Positions 1-7,775 of a stretch of DNA of 64,000 nt are shown here, piece after piece. Positions within the stretch are counted from its first letter, which is position 1, and the number at the start of each line of letters is the position of its first letter. Below the pieces are notes generated by a model that saw only the letters and a program-made list of their open reading frames with translations, did no database searches and was not told the DNA's origin. The stretch lies in the NCBI RefSeq assembly GCF_009858335.1, contig NZ_VMSE01000001.1, positions 124,001 through 188,000 on the forward strand, written 5' to 3'. The position numbers and the translations under genes are program-made. The DNA is from Methylovorus glucosotrophus (GTDB lineage Bacteria; Pseudomonadota; Gammaproteobacteria; Burkholderiales; Methylophilaceae).

Positions 1-74
1 GCCATGCCCGTCGACGCAAAGCGTTCGGTTTCATGAAAACCCTGGCCGTGGATGCGCTTGATTGGCAGGCTCAT
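1..74 (-). CDS. 5'-end fragment of an unidentified CDS, next gene in the glycan operon
   Basis: Only the first 24 codons are inside the window; the gene runs off the left edge on the minus strand. It begins with ATG at 74, overlapping the TGA stop of the aminotransferase gene (ATGA arrangement), which is strong evidence for translational coupling and for this start. The visible peptide begins MSLPIKRIHGQGFHETERFA and is not enough for me to assign a family. By context (after a DegT-type aminotransferase and a TPR glycosyltransferase) it may act on the same sugar, but that is inference only. Confidence 0.6.
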   Translation of the reverse strand, partial: MSLPIKRIHGQGFHETERFASTGM

Positions 75-1213
75 GCGGTCACCGCCATGGCCACATGCTG
101 GCTCACTTCTGCCATTTGCCCCCTGGTCAGCATGGGGAAAAATGGCAGGCCAATCAGGTCTGCACTTACCGCTTCTGCCGTGGGGGTGGGCAGGTGGACA
201 ATCGGGCCCACCTTGGCCGCATGCTGATGCAACAAGGGTTGATACCAGCGTCGCGTGCTGATCCTGCTGACGGCGCATAACTGCTCAAGCTTGCTGCGAC
301 GCCCACTGCTCCCCAGCCGCACGCTGAATGTCGTGGGAGCGGCGGGAGCGGGCCCCTGTTGCCAGATCAATGCATCGCCACACGCTTGTTGCAGGGTTTC
401 CCGGTATTGCAGAAACACGGCATGCCGCAGGTCCGCCTGGGTTTGCCAGCTATTCAGGCTGGCAAGCCCGACTGCTGCGTGATATTCGGATAGTTTGGCA
501 TTGGTGCCGGCGTAACTGAGGTGGCCCACCGGATGATCCGTATCCGGACTGAGGTTAATGCCGAAATTGCTCAATTCCTTGATCATGCGGCGCTGGCCGG
601 GCTGGCCCGTCACCACAAAGCCGCCTTCCCCTGCCGCCAGCGATTTAGTGGCATGCATGCTGAAAACGACTGGAATATCCACCGCCTCTACCCATTGTGA
701 TCCATAGGCCGCTGCGGCATCGATTATCACCCTTACGCCATGGCGCTGCTGCCATGCACTCCAGGCTCGCGTGTCCTGCGCCTGGCCGAAGGTCGCCACC
801 GCAATGACGGCCTGGCAATCGCTTTCCCGCATGCAGTCGTCCGCAATGTCTGGGGTCAATAACCAGTTGTCCGGATCAATATCGCAAATCACCGGCAGAT
901 GACCCGCGCGCAAAATGGCGGTCAAGCTGGCGACAAAGGTGAGCGCCGGCACCAGCACACGTGACCCCGGCGGTAACTCCAGGCTGCTCAGTGCCAGCTC
1001 AAGTCCCGCGGTTGCGCTGCTCACGGTCACCACCTCAAGGGGCAGCGATGCGTGGGTGGAATAGTCTGTCGCCAGGCGTTGTTCCAGCTCTTGTACCAAG
1101 GGACCAAAATTGGAGTAGTGGCGGCTAAGATCTATCCTGTCCAGAAAGGGTTGCAGTGCCAGCCGGTCGGGCAGTTGGGGAACCAGTAATGGGATGCCTT
1201 GGGGATGGGACAT
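71..1213 (-). CDS. DegT/DnrJ/EryC1/StrS-family PLP-dependent sugar aminotransferase
   Basis: A 380-residue protein of the family that transaminates nucleotide-linked keto sugars for O-antigen, capsule or flagellin glycans. Visible family marks are a nucleotide/PLP loop near residues 65-70 (SSATAG), the PLP-ring Asp near 165 (VIIDAA), and the Schiff-base Lys near 190 in HATKSLAAGEGG. The usual start of the family is reached with ATG at 1213. Its start lies 3 bp after the stop of the upstream glycosyltransferase and its stop overlaps the next gene, so all three are probably one minus-strand operon. The exact sugar substrate cannot be read from sequence. Cytoplasmic. Confidence 0.88.
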   Translation of the reverse strand: MSHPQGIPLLVPQLPDRLALQPFLDRIDLSRHYSNFGPLVQELEQRLATDYSTHASLPLEVVTVSSATAGLELALSSLELPPGSRVLVPALTFVASLTAILRAGHLPVICDIDPDNWLLTPDIADDCMRESDCQAVIAVATFGQAQDTRAWSAWQQRHGVRVIIDAAAAYGSQWVEAVDIPVVFSMHATKSLAAGEGGFVVTGQPGQRRMIKELSNFGINLSPDTDHPVGHLSYAGTNAKLSEYHAAVGLASLNSWQTQADLRHAVFLQYRETLQQACGDALIWQQGPAPAAPTTFSVRLGSSGRRSKLEQLCAVSRISTRRWYQPLLHQHAAKVGPIVHLPTPTAEAVSADLIGLPFFPMLTRGQMAEVSQHVAMAVTA

Positions 1214-1216
1214 GCA

Positions 1217-2905
1217 TTATCCTTTGGCAGGGCTGCCACTGGCCCGCAATGCCGCCATTTTTTCTTCCTGCGCGGGGGTCGCCACCTGAAAGTCCTGAAA
1301 CAGGTGTTCACCCAGCAGGTAGTTATGCCAAAGCCTGCGATAGGCTGTTTCCAGCTCGGTGCAGCGTGTCTGGTAATCCATCAATACACTGCCCAGCATG
1401 CGCTCGCGAATAACGCTTCGCATGGAGGCAAGCTGCTCGGGGTCATCCAGTAATCTCAGTATGATCTCGATATAGTCGTCATCGCTTTGGGCGATCCAGT
1501 CGCTGAACCCCAGGCCGGTCAGGGTGCATGCCGTGGCGGAAGAGACTGCTTCGTCTGCATCCAGCGTTACCACCGGCAAGCCCATCCAGAGTGTATGCAG
1601 GGTGGTGGTGCCACCTGACACCGGCGCAGTATCCAGCGCTACATCTACCAGGCTCCCACGTTCCATGAACTCATCCAGCGGTACCATGGGCGATACGATA
1701 ATCCGATCCAGCGGCATATCCAGCTCGACCAGACGTGGCTCTATGGTGTGGATAGCATCGTCGATGGTGTTTTCCTGCACATGCAGCAGAAGCTGGATGT
1801 CAGGGCGTCGTTCCATGATGCGTTTCCATAATCGCAGCATGTGATCGGTGACTTTACGCGAGCTGTTGAGGCAGCCGATGGTGGGCGGATTGCCCTGCAA
1901 CATGGGTGGGGTTTCCATCAAAGGGGCATGGGCTGGCGGAATATAGCTGGCCATGCATGCCAGGCGATACAGCTTTTCCAGGTAATAGGATTCATGCCCA
2001 ATCGGATCCGCACTGTAATCCGTCAGGCGGTAATCCATGGCCTGCATACCCAGCGTGCCGCCCATGTAACCCAGCCAGGTGACCTGCACAGGTGCGGCGC
2101 GGCGGGCGAATACGTAGAGGCGGTGACCGTAGGTATGGCCGGAGAGGTCAACCAGCACATCGATCTGCAGGGCACGTATCCGTTTGAACAAGGCATCGTC
2201 GTCCAGCTTGGACACATCATGCCAATGTGGCACCAGGGACTTCAGGTGGGCGGTGGTGTCGTCCTCCTGCATCGCGGTGGAGAACACATGCACTTCCACT
2301 TGTGACGGGTCATGATGCCGGAAGACGGGCTCCATGAAAAAAGCGATGGCATGGTCGCGCATGTCGCCGGATACATAGCCTACTTTCAGCACGCGATCCG
2401 GGTTGCGGTTGTTCAGCAGTGGCGGGCTCTGACGGGCCAGCGGATCGGCAAAGCGCTGTCCCCAGGCCTGGTAAAGCTGGCGCTTGCGTTCGGGGTCGGG
2501 CTGGCTGATGGAGTAGATATTGGCGCGGTCTATGGCGTAGGTCGCGTTATCCGGCTGCATCTCTACCGCCTGATCAATAAAGGCGCGGGCTTCTTCCAGC
2601 TTGCCCAGGTAAAAATACGAAATCGCCAGGCCGTAAATGGCATCCACATTGTGCGGATCCATGCCCAGCACAAATTCCATGGTCTCGCGCGCTTGCTGGT
2701 ATTTCATGGTGCGCAGGAAGATCTTGCCGATACGCACCCAGGTGGGGACTTGATTGCCGTCGAGGGAGAGCGAGGCGGTGTATTTGCTCAAGGCCTCAAA
2801 ATAGTCCTGTCTCGCTTCAGCGTTGAGCGCTTCCTGAAATAATGCGGCAGACTTCGAAGAGGGCGATTGAGACACGTTGATGTTTGGGCCTTGGTCTGTT
2901 GTCAT
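1217..2905 (-). CDS. TPR-containing O-GlcNAc-transferase/SPINDLY-type (GT41) glycosyltransferase
   Basis: About 562 residues from ATG 2905. The N-terminal ~140 residues hold three to four TPR-like helical repeats (ALFQEALNAE, ARETMEFVLGMDPHN, ARAFIDQAVEMQPDN). The rest matches the catalytic half of OGT/SPINDLY proteins: KVGYVSGDMRDHAIAFF, VDVLVDLSGHTYGHR-like segment, QVTWLGYMGG, and the donor-site segment DTAPVSGGTTTLHTLWMGLPV. In bacteria such enzymes often glycosylate flagellin or other proteins; the target is unknown. An in-frame TTG at 2929 could add eight residues; neither start has a convincing Shine-Dalgarno, so the start is uncertain. It probably leads the operon with the aminotransferase. 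Confidence 0.85.
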   Translation of the reverse strand: MTTDQGPNINVSQSPSSKSAALFQEALNAEARQDYFEALSKYTASLSLDGNQVPTWVRIGKIFLRTMKYQQARETMEFVLGMDPHNVDAIYGLAISYFYLGKLEEARAFIDQAVEMQPDNATYAIDRANIYSISQPDPERKRQLYQAWGQRFADPLARQSPPLLNNRNPDRVLKVGYVSGDMRDHAIAFFMEPVFRHHDPSQVEVHVFSTAMQEDDTTAHLKSLVPHWHDVSKLDDDALFKRIRALQIDVLVDLSGHTYGHRLYVFARRAAPVQVTWLGYMGGTLGMQAMDYRLTDYSADPIGHESYYLEKLYRLACMASYIPPAHAPLMETPPMLQGNPPTIGCLNSSRKVTDHMLRLWKRIMERRPDIQLLLHVQENTIDDAIHTIEPRLVELDMPLDRIIVSPMVPLDEFMERGSLVDVALDTAPVSGGTTTLHTLWMGLPVVTLDADEAVSSATACTLTGLGFSDWIAQSDDDYIEIILRLLDDPEQLASMRSVIRERMLGSVLMDYQTRCTELETAYRRLWHNYLLGEHLFQDFQVATPAQEEKMAALRASGSPAKG

Positions 2906-2941
2906 GAAGGAGCGTTCGATGCGCCCCAACTCTGGCGAAGA

Positions 2942-2961
2942 CTATATCCTTGGGGATATAG
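2942..2961. repeat. perfect 8-bp inverted repeat in the divergent promoter region
   Basis: CTATATCC at 2942-2949 and GGATATAG at 2954-2961 form a perfect hairpin or dyad with a 4-nt spacer. It sits just upstream of the glycosyltransferase start and in the ~300-bp divergent gap before thiS. It has no U tract, so an operator is more likely than a terminator. The rest of 2906-3205 is AT-rich promoter-like sequence; I see no thiamine-pyrophosphate riboswitch signature before thiS. Confidence 0.4.
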
Positions 2962-3205
2962 CGTCAAGCCAATTACTCGTGTAATGCATGGACTATTCTA
3001 TTCAAGCTTAATCGAAAAAACCGATGAACAAACAATGCAGCACGCGTCTAAAAGTGCTCTTGTTCAAGCGATCGCCCAAGGGGCGGATGCGAGTGTGGAT
3101 GATTTGCTAATTGCCCATGAACCTACGTAAAATAGCGTTTCTTCGCGGTTTTTTAAACAGCGGTCCCCCTATCCCGGTTTTACTAAAGAGTAGGCTGTAA
3201 TTCAA

Positions 3206-3412
3206 TTGATTCATCTGACGATCAACGGTAATCCCCGGCAGTTCGATGTGGCAACCCTCTCGGTGGCTGAGCTGGTACAAACCCTGGGCCTCACGGGCAA
3301 GCGTCTGGCGATAGAGCGTAATGGCGACATCGTGCCACGCGGCCTGTTTGCCGAAACAGCCCTGAAGGACGGGGATAAACTTGAAATCGTAGGCGCTGTA
3401 GGAGGCGGTTAA
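3206..3412 (+). CDS. thiS: sulfur carrier protein ThiS
   Basis: A 68-residue ubiquitin-fold protein ending in the required C-terminal Gly-Gly (VGAVGGG). ThiF adenylates this end, and the resulting thiocarboxylate donates sulfur for the thiazole ring of thiamine. The start is a TTG at 3206 (TTGATTCATCTG); no ATG is available upstream in frame and the protein length fits the family. thiG follows after 6 bp, the usual ThiS-ThiG pairing. Cytoplasmic. Confidence 0.93.
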   Translation: MIHLTINGNPRQFDVATLSVAELVQTLGLTGKRLAIERNGDIVPRGLFAETALKDGDKLEIVGAVGGG

Positions 3413-3418
3413 CGCGTT

Positions 3419-4198
3419 ATGGATACACTTAATATTGCTGGCAAGGCTTATCAGTCACGACTGCTGGTGGGCACAGGCAAGTACAAGGACTTTACCGAAA
3501 CCCGCGCGGCGATTGATGCCAGCGGTGCCGAAATCATCACCGTGGCGATCCGCCGTACCAATATCGGCCAGCATGCTGGCGAGCCTTCCCTGCTGGAATA
3601 CTTGCCGCCGGAAGAATTCACTTACCTGCCGAATACCGCGGGCTGCTACTCGGCGGACGATGCGGTGCGTACCCTGCGTCTGGCGCGCGAGCTGCTGGAT
3701 GGTCACAAGCTGGTCAAGCTGGAAGTGCTGGGCGACCCGACCACGCTGTATCCCAATGTCGTTGAAACCCTGAAGGCTGCCGAGACCCTGGTGAAAGAAG
3801 GCTTTGACGTCATGGTCTACACCTCGGATGATCCCATCATCGCCAAACAGCTCGAAGAAATCGGTTGCTGTGCAGTCATGCCGCTGGCCTCGCTGATTGG
3901 CTCTGGCATGGGTATCCTCAATCCCTGGAATCTGCAGATCATCATCGAAAACGCCAAGGTGCCCGTGCTGGTGGATGCGGGTGTGGGTACAGCATCGGAC
4001 GCAGCCATTGCCATGGAGCTGGGTTGCCAGGGGATACTGATGAACACCGCGATTGCCGGTGCGCACAATCCAGTATTGATGGCGAGTGCCATGAAAAAAG
4101 CCGTGGAAGCCGGGCGTGAAGCTTATCTGGCCGGGCGCATGCCGAAAAAACTTTACTCGGCGACGCCCAGCTCCCCTACCACCGGCATGATTGGATAA
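3419..4198 (+). CDS. thiG: thiazole synthase ThiG
   Basis: 259 residues, the normal length. ThiG condenses 1-deoxy-D-xylulose 5-phosphate, dehydroglycine and ThiS thiocarboxylate into thiamine thiazole phosphate. The TIM-barrel Schiff-base Lys is visible near residue 100 ([11 protein letters not shown]), as are VGTGKYKDF near the N-terminus and the phosphate-binding [18 protein letters not shown]. Starts 6 bp after thiS and is followed after 2 bp by apaG, so these are co-transcribed. Cytoplasmic, with ThiS as partner. Confidence 0.96.
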   Translation: MDTLNIAGKAYQSRLLVGTGKYKDFTETRAAIDASGAEIITVAIRRTNIGQHAGEPSLLEYLPPEEFTYLPNTAGCYSADDAVRTLRLARELLDGHKLVKLEVLGDPTTLYPNVVETLKAAETLVKEGFDVMVYTSDDPIIAKQLEEIGCCAVMPLASLIGSGMGILNPWNLQIIIENAKVPVLVDAGVGTASDAAIAMELGCQGILMNTAIAGAHNPVLMASAMKKAVEAGREAYLAGRMPKKLYSATPSSPTTGMIG

Positions 4199-4200
4199 GC

Positions 4201-4584
4201 GTGGAGTCATCCCGCCGTTACCAGTTTACCGTCAGCGTGGTGAGTGCCTACTTGCCGGATCAATCCGATGAAGCCGAACCACGCTATGCCTTTGCCTACA
4301 CGGTGACCATTATCAATACCGGCACCGAAACCGCCCAGCTCATCAGCCGGCACTGGGTCATTACCGATGCCGATGAGTCGGTGCAGGAAGTGCGTGGCCC
4401 GGGCGTGGTGGGCGAACAGCCGACCCTGAAACCTGGTCAGCAATTCCAGTACACCAGTGGCACCGTGCTGCGTACCTCGGTCGGATTCATGCGTGGCAGC
4501 TATCAGCTGGTGGCGGAAGACGGCACCGAATTCGAAGCCGAGATTCCCGCCTTTACCCTTTCTACCCCCCGCGTTCTGCATTAA
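4201..4584 (+). CDS. apaG: ApaG protein (DUF525)
   Basis: 127 residues matching ApaG, a small immunoglobulin-like beta-sandwich protein. Conserved segments seen are FAYTVTIINTG, SRHWVITDADE, the glycine-rich RGPGVVGEQPTLKPG, and the C-terminal FTLSTPRVLH. ApaG is linked genetically to cobalt/magnesium resistance and Ap4A metabolism in enterobacteria; its molecular role is not settled. The start is GTG 4201, 2 bp after thiG, which is the only start that keeps the N-terminal strand. It belongs to the thiS-thiG-apaG-mltA run. Confidence 0.93.
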   Translation: MESSRRYQFTVSVVSAYLPDQSDEAEPRYAFAYTVTIINTGTETAQLISRHWVITDADESVQEVRGPGVVGEQPTLKPGQQFQYTSGTVLRTSVGFMRGSYQLVAEDGTEFEAEIPAFTLSTPRVLH

Positions 4585-4593
4585 GGTTTACGC

Positions 4594-5835
4594 ATGCATG
4601 CTCGTTTGATCGTTTTACTGGCTTTATTGCTGACCGCCTGCGGCAGCCAGCCGCAAAAGCCTGCTCAGCCCAGCCCCAAACCTGCATGCGATTGCCCCGC
4701 ATTGCCGATTCCTTTGCCGGAAGAGCCCAAGCCCGCCCCGGAAAAACCAACAGCGCCCAAAATCCCAGACTATGGCCTGCTGAAGCCTTCCAGCTGGGAT
4801 GCATTAAGTGCGCTTGAGCAGGACAACCTCGTGCAAGCCTGGCCTGCCTGGCTGCAGAGTTGCTCCACCCTGAAAACACGCCAGCCCTGGCAAGCTGCCT
4901 GCGCCGCTGCCCAGAACATGGTGAATCCCGATCAGGCCAGCATCCGCAGTTACCTGCAAACCTACTTTGATGTCTACCAGACCACCAATGTGGATGGCAC
5001 CGAGGAAGGCCTGATTACCGGCTACTACCAGCCCTTGTTGCGTGGCAGCCGCCTGCCGACAGCCGCCTATCGCTATCCGCTTTACAGTCGGCCGGACGAT
5101 CTGATTACGGTAGAGTTGACGAGCCTGTTCCCCGAGCTTGCCAACAAGCGCGTACGTGGCCGCGTAGTGGGTACCAAGCTGATTCCCTATTATGACCGGG
5201 GCGAGATTGAATCCCCGCAGGGCCCCTTGCGGGGGCGCGAGCTGTTCTGGGTGGACGATATTGTCGAGCTGTTTTTCCTGCAGATTCAGGGCTCAGGCGT
5301 GATACGCCTGGACAATGGCGAGCAGGTGCATGTGGGTTATGCCGACCAGAATGGCTTCCCCTACCAATCCATAGGCAAGCTCTTGATACAGCGTGGAGAA
5401 TTGACCGCGGACAAGGCGTCCATGCAGGGCATCAAAAACTGGGCAAGCAATAATCCTGACAAGTTGCGCGAGCTGCTCAACAGCAACCCCAGTTATGTCT
5501 TTTTCCGTGAATTGCCACCGGGCCTGCCCGGTCCGCTGGGCGCGCTGGGTGTGCCTATCCTGGCCGAGCGTGCGGTGGCGATAGACCCGCGCTTTGTGCC
5601 ACTGGGCGCACCGGTATTCCTGTCTACCACTTACCCCAACAGCAGCAAGCCGCTTAACCGCCTGATGATGGCGCAAGACACTGGCGGTGCCATCAAAGGT
5701 GGCGTGCGTGCTGACTTTTTCTGGGGGGCGGGCAATGATGCAGGGCGGCAAGCGGGTGCCATGAAACAGCGCGGCAAGATCTGGGTATTGCTGCCGCACG
5801 GCTTCCCATTGCCAACGGCGGCTCCAGCACCTTGA
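4594..5835 (+). CDS. mltA: membrane-bound lytic murein transglycosylase A
   Basis: 413-residue lipoprotein. The signal peptide ends in a lipobox (LLTACGS), so the mature Cys is lipidated and the protein sits on the inner face of the outer membrane. It then has a proline-rich linker, an MltA domain (TGYYQPLLRGSR; FFLQIQGSGVI) and a C-terminal 3D domain with the catalytic-type Asp cluster (MMAQDTGGAIKG, VRADFFWG). The enzyme cleaves peptidoglycan to 1,6-anhydromuropeptides. Starts 9 bp after apaG; a terminator follows 17 bp after the stop. Confidence 0.95.
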   Translation: MHARLIVLLALLLTACGSQPQKPAQPSPKPACDCPALPIPLPEEPKPAPEKPTAPKIPDYGLLKPSSWDALSALEQDNLVQAWPAWLQSCSTLKTRQPWQAACAAAQNMVNPDQASIRSYLQTYFDVYQTTNVDGTEEGLITGYYQPLLRGSRLPTAAYRYPLYSRPDDLITVELTSLFPELANKRVRGRVVGTKLIPYYDRGEIESPQGPLRGRELFWVDDIVELFFLQIQGSGVIRLDNGEQVHVGYADQNGFPYQSIGKLLIQRGELTADKASMQGIKNWASNNPDKLRELLNSNPSYVFFRELPPGLPGPLGALGVPILAERAVAIDPRFVPLGAPVFLSTTYPNSSKPLNRLMMAQDTGGAIKGGVRADFFWGAGNDAGRQAGAMKQRGKIWVLLPHGFPLPTAAPAP

Positions 5836-5850
5836 TTGTTTGGATTAATC

Positions 5851-5881
5851 AAAAAGCCGCTTTTAAGCGGCTTTGTTTTTT
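5851..5881. terminator. bidirectional rho-independent terminator between mltA and the convergent dioxygenase gene
   Basis: AAAGCCGCTT at 5853-5862 pairs with AAGCGGCTTT at 5865-5874, followed on the plus strand by GTTTTTTG. On the minus strand the stem is followed by a short T run, so it can also end the convergent dioxygenase transcript. Confidence 0.85.
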
Positions 5882-5897
5882 GCGGTGTGTTTTCTTG

Positions 5898-6668
5898 CTA
5901 CGCCGCCCAGGCGTAAGCATCCATCGCCAGAAACCCATAAGTGTGCTCGGGTTGATAACGTACCGCGGGGCCTCGTGCCGCACCCAGTGCCACAAACAGC
6001 GGCAGGATGTGATCTTCTTCCGGATGCGCCAGTACGCCATTGATCGACTGCGCACGGTAATTCAGCAGAGCCTCGTCGTTCTTGTCGATAATCTTATCCC
6101 CCACCCAGTTGGCAAACTCCGTGACATAGGCCAGCGAGCTGGTGGTGCGTTGCACTTCAAACAGATGGCGCAGGTTGTGGGTGATGGCCCCTGAGCATAG
6201 CAGCATGACGCCGCTATCCTGCAGCGATGCCAGTGCTTGCCCCATGCGGTAGTGGCTGGCAGGATCGCGGTGGCCCTGGATGGAAAGCTGGGTCACCGGG
6301 ATATCGGCATCGGGGTACATCAGCATCAAGGGCACCCAGGCGCCATGGTCGAGTCCGCGTTTGGGGTCGCGCTGGATGTTGAATTGGGCCGCCGTCAGCA
6401 ACTCCACCACTTTTTCTGCCAATGGCGGGCAGCCTGGTGCCGGGTAATGCATGTCATACATGGCTTTGGGGAAGCCACTGAAGTCATGCAGGGTCTCCGG
6501 TTGCTGGACAAAGCTGACGCGCGGTTCTGGCGTATCCCAATGTGCCGATACCACCAGAATGGCCCGCGGACGCGGCAATGACAGGCCTAGCTGATGCAAC
6601 ATCTCACCGGTCTTCCCCGGTTCCATCGCCAGGGTAGGCGCACCATGTGAAATAAATAGCGTTGTCAT
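5898..6668 (-). CDS. ygiD: extradiol ring-cleavage dioxygenase of the YgiD/LigB class III family
   Basis: 256 residues. The family uses a non-heme Fe/Zn site to open catechol rings; YgiD and plant DODA cleave L-DOPA to betalamic acid, but the natural substrate in bacteria is often unknown. Metal-ligand and active-site segments are visible: SHGAPTLA at the N-terminus, VVSAHWDTP near 40, LDHGAWVPLML near 115, and a C-terminal HTYGFLAMDAYAW. It is followed (in transcription preceded) by a doxX gene 42 bp away on the same strand. Confidence 0.88.
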   Translation of the reverse strand: MTTLFISHGAPTLAMEPGKTGEMLHQLGLSLPRPRAILVVSAHWDTPEPRVSFVQQPETLHDFSGFPKAMYDMHYPAPGCPPLAEKVVELLTAAQFNIQRDPKRGLDHGAWVPLMLMYPDADIPVTQLSIQGHRDPASHYRMGQALASLQDSGVMLLCSGAITHNLRHLFEVQRTTSSLAYVTEFANWVGDKIIDKNDEALLNYRAQSINGVLAHPEEDHILPLFVALGAARGPAVRYQPEHTYGFLAMDAYAWAA

Positions 6669-6710
6669 GACCGTGTCCTGCGGCGTTACTTTATGAAAAA
6701 TGAATGAGGC

Positions 6711-7097
6711 TTACTTGCGATTATCCAGGCTGAAGCCACCCGCGCCATAAGCCACGATCAGCAGCAAACCGCCAATGATGGTGAAGTTTTTCATGAACAT
6801 CACCAGCTGTATCTGATTGCTGAAATCCGTATGAAACAGCAAGGCTGCCGCCAGCGTAAAAATGGCGATACCTGCCGCGGCAAACTTTGCCTTGAAGCCC
6901 AACAGCAATGCCAGGCCCAGGCCCAGCTCCACCACCAGGGCGATCGCATAAGCCACCTCGGGAAACGGCGCCCCTACGCTGCTGATATAGCCTATGGTGG
7001 CATCGGGCGCGGCGACTTTCCCCAGGCCGCTAATGATGAAAATCAGTGACAGCAATACTCGTCCAGCAAAGGTGAGCCAACGGTTGCAAGGGTTCAT
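6711..7097 (-). CDS. DoxX family inner-membrane protein
   Basis: 128 residues with four hydrophobic segments typical of DoxX/YphA proteins (FAGRVLLSLIFIISGLGKV; AYAIALVVELGLGLALLLG; FAAAGIAIFTLAAALLF; FTIIGGLLLIVAYGAGGF). The ATG at 7097 has a clear AGGAGA ribosome binding site (minus strand, about 7 nt upstream). DoxX-like proteins are often paired with small redox or dioxygenase genes, as here with ygiD downstream, but no reaction can be assigned. Confidence 0.88.
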   Translation of the reverse strand: MNPCNRWLTFAGRVLLSLIFIISGLGKVAAPDATIGYISSVGAPFPEVAYAIALVVELGLGLALLLGFKAKFAAAGIAIFTLAAALLFHTDFSNQIQLVMFMKNFTIIGGLLLIVAYGAGGFSLDNRK

Positions 7098-7250
7098 GCT
7101 TAATCTCCTGAGATTGTGGGATGCTGCCCTGGCATTTTAGCGGCAAAGCGAAGATGGGGGGAGATTCAGAGGGCAACAGGGAGGTTTTCCCATCGCTGCA
7201 AAGGGTATTGGTCGGCAGGCTGTTAAGGCAGGCCGATGTACGACATGCAA

Positions 7251-7278
7251 ATAAAAACGGGAGCACTTGGCTCCCGTT
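7251..7278 (-). terminator. rho-independent terminator of pqqA copy 1
   Basis: AACGGGAGC (7256-7264) pairs with GCTCCCGTT (7270-7278) with loop ACTTG. On the minus strand the stem is followed by TTTTTATTT. It lies 21 bp after the pqqA stop, so this pqqA is a single-gene transcript without pqqB-E. Confidence 0.9.
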
Positions 7279-7299
7279 CATGTGATCGCAACGTTAATA

Positions 7300-7371
7300 T
7301 TAACGATTGCAAACGTACATAGTTACTTCAAAACCGAAACGCATTTCGGTAGCTTCTGGCTTGGTCCACAT
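7300..7371 (-). CDS. pqqA: PQQ precursor peptide PqqA, copy 1
   Basis: A 23-residue ribosomally made peptide (MWTKPEATEMRFGFEV followed by TMYVCNR). PqqE crosslinks Glu15 to Tyr19 of the E-V-T-M-Y core, and further enzymes release PQQ, the cofactor of methanol and other quinoprotein dehydrogenases. The two crosslinked residues are in register. A strong AAAGGAGA ribosome binding site precedes ATG 7371. No pqqB, C, D or E gene is nearby: it is an orphan copy with its own terminator and an upstream TCATGA array. Copy 2 (28475-28546) encodes the identical peptide with five synonymous codon changes; copy 3 (30769-30840) differs at two residues. Confidence 0.96.
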   Translation of the reverse strand: MWTKPEATEMRFGFEVTMYVCNR

Positions 7372-7433
7372 AGTCGTTTCTCCTTTCGTTTAGTTTTCGT
7401 CCGATGCACTCACATGCTTCTAACGTGAGACAA

Positions 7434-7513
7434 ACTGTACGCTCCTGTAGAACGGCTTGCATTGTGTTAGTCATGAAATGGAGCTCATGATTTTCATGAG
7501 AATTCCGTCATGA
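7434..7513 (-). promoter_or_regulatory. pqqA copy 1 control region: four-box TCATGA array and -10-like hexamer
   Basis: TCATGA occurs at 7471-7476, 7485-7490, 7494-7499 and 7508-7513, giving spacers of 8, 3 and 8 nt: a symmetric array. The central pair forms the dyad CTCATGA-TTT-TCATGAG (7484-7500). A TACAGT hexamer (minus strand, 7439-7434) lies 31 nt downstream of the proximal box, with no good -35 before it, which suggests an activator-dependent promoter. The same three-box core sits upstream of pqqA copies 2 and 3. The binding protein is not known to me. Confidence 0.7.
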
Positions 7514-7526
7514 TGCACGTGGAGGG

Positions 7527-7667
7527 TTAGTAGCCTTTGTTCTTGTCTGCAGAGTTTTCCAGGGCTTCGCCGCCCTTCTGAATGTCTTTGCCGGCGCCGC
7601 TCATGGTATTGCAGGCGGTCAACAACATGAAGGAACAGAGGCAGAGGATACTGACGATTTTATTCAT
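7527..7667 (-). CDS. entericidin-like small lipoprotein
   Basis: A 46-residue protein from ATG 7667 with a GGAG ribosome binding site. It has a short signal peptide ending in a lipobox (MLLTACNTMS) and a mature part GAGKDIQKGGEALENSADKN, the pattern of the entericidin A/B family of small outer-membrane lipoproteins. Entericidins are tied to envelope stress and programmed lysis in enterobacteria; for betaproteobacterial versions the role is untested. It lies just upstream of the pqqA copy 1 array on the same strand and could share readthrough. Confidence 0.88.
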   Translation of the reverse strand: MNKIVSILCLCSFMLLTACNTMSGAGKDIQKGGEALENSADKNKGY

Positions 7668-7775
7668 GATTTATTCTCCAGTCGCGAATTGAGGGGGTAT
7701 TTACACCCGCTCAATGTAACGGGACCTCTGCCGTTCAACATTCAGCGCGTGGCTGAAATCGCTGTCAGACAGCGC

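Noticed and set aside
2867..3130. Plus-strand open frame of 87 codons overlapping the glycosyltransferase start
   Set aside because: Antisense to a clear gene, no ribosome binding site, and low-complexity translation without family features.
2930..3205. Possible TPP riboswitch before thiS
   Set aside because: I looked for the THI-box CTGAGA and its pairing partners and did not find them.
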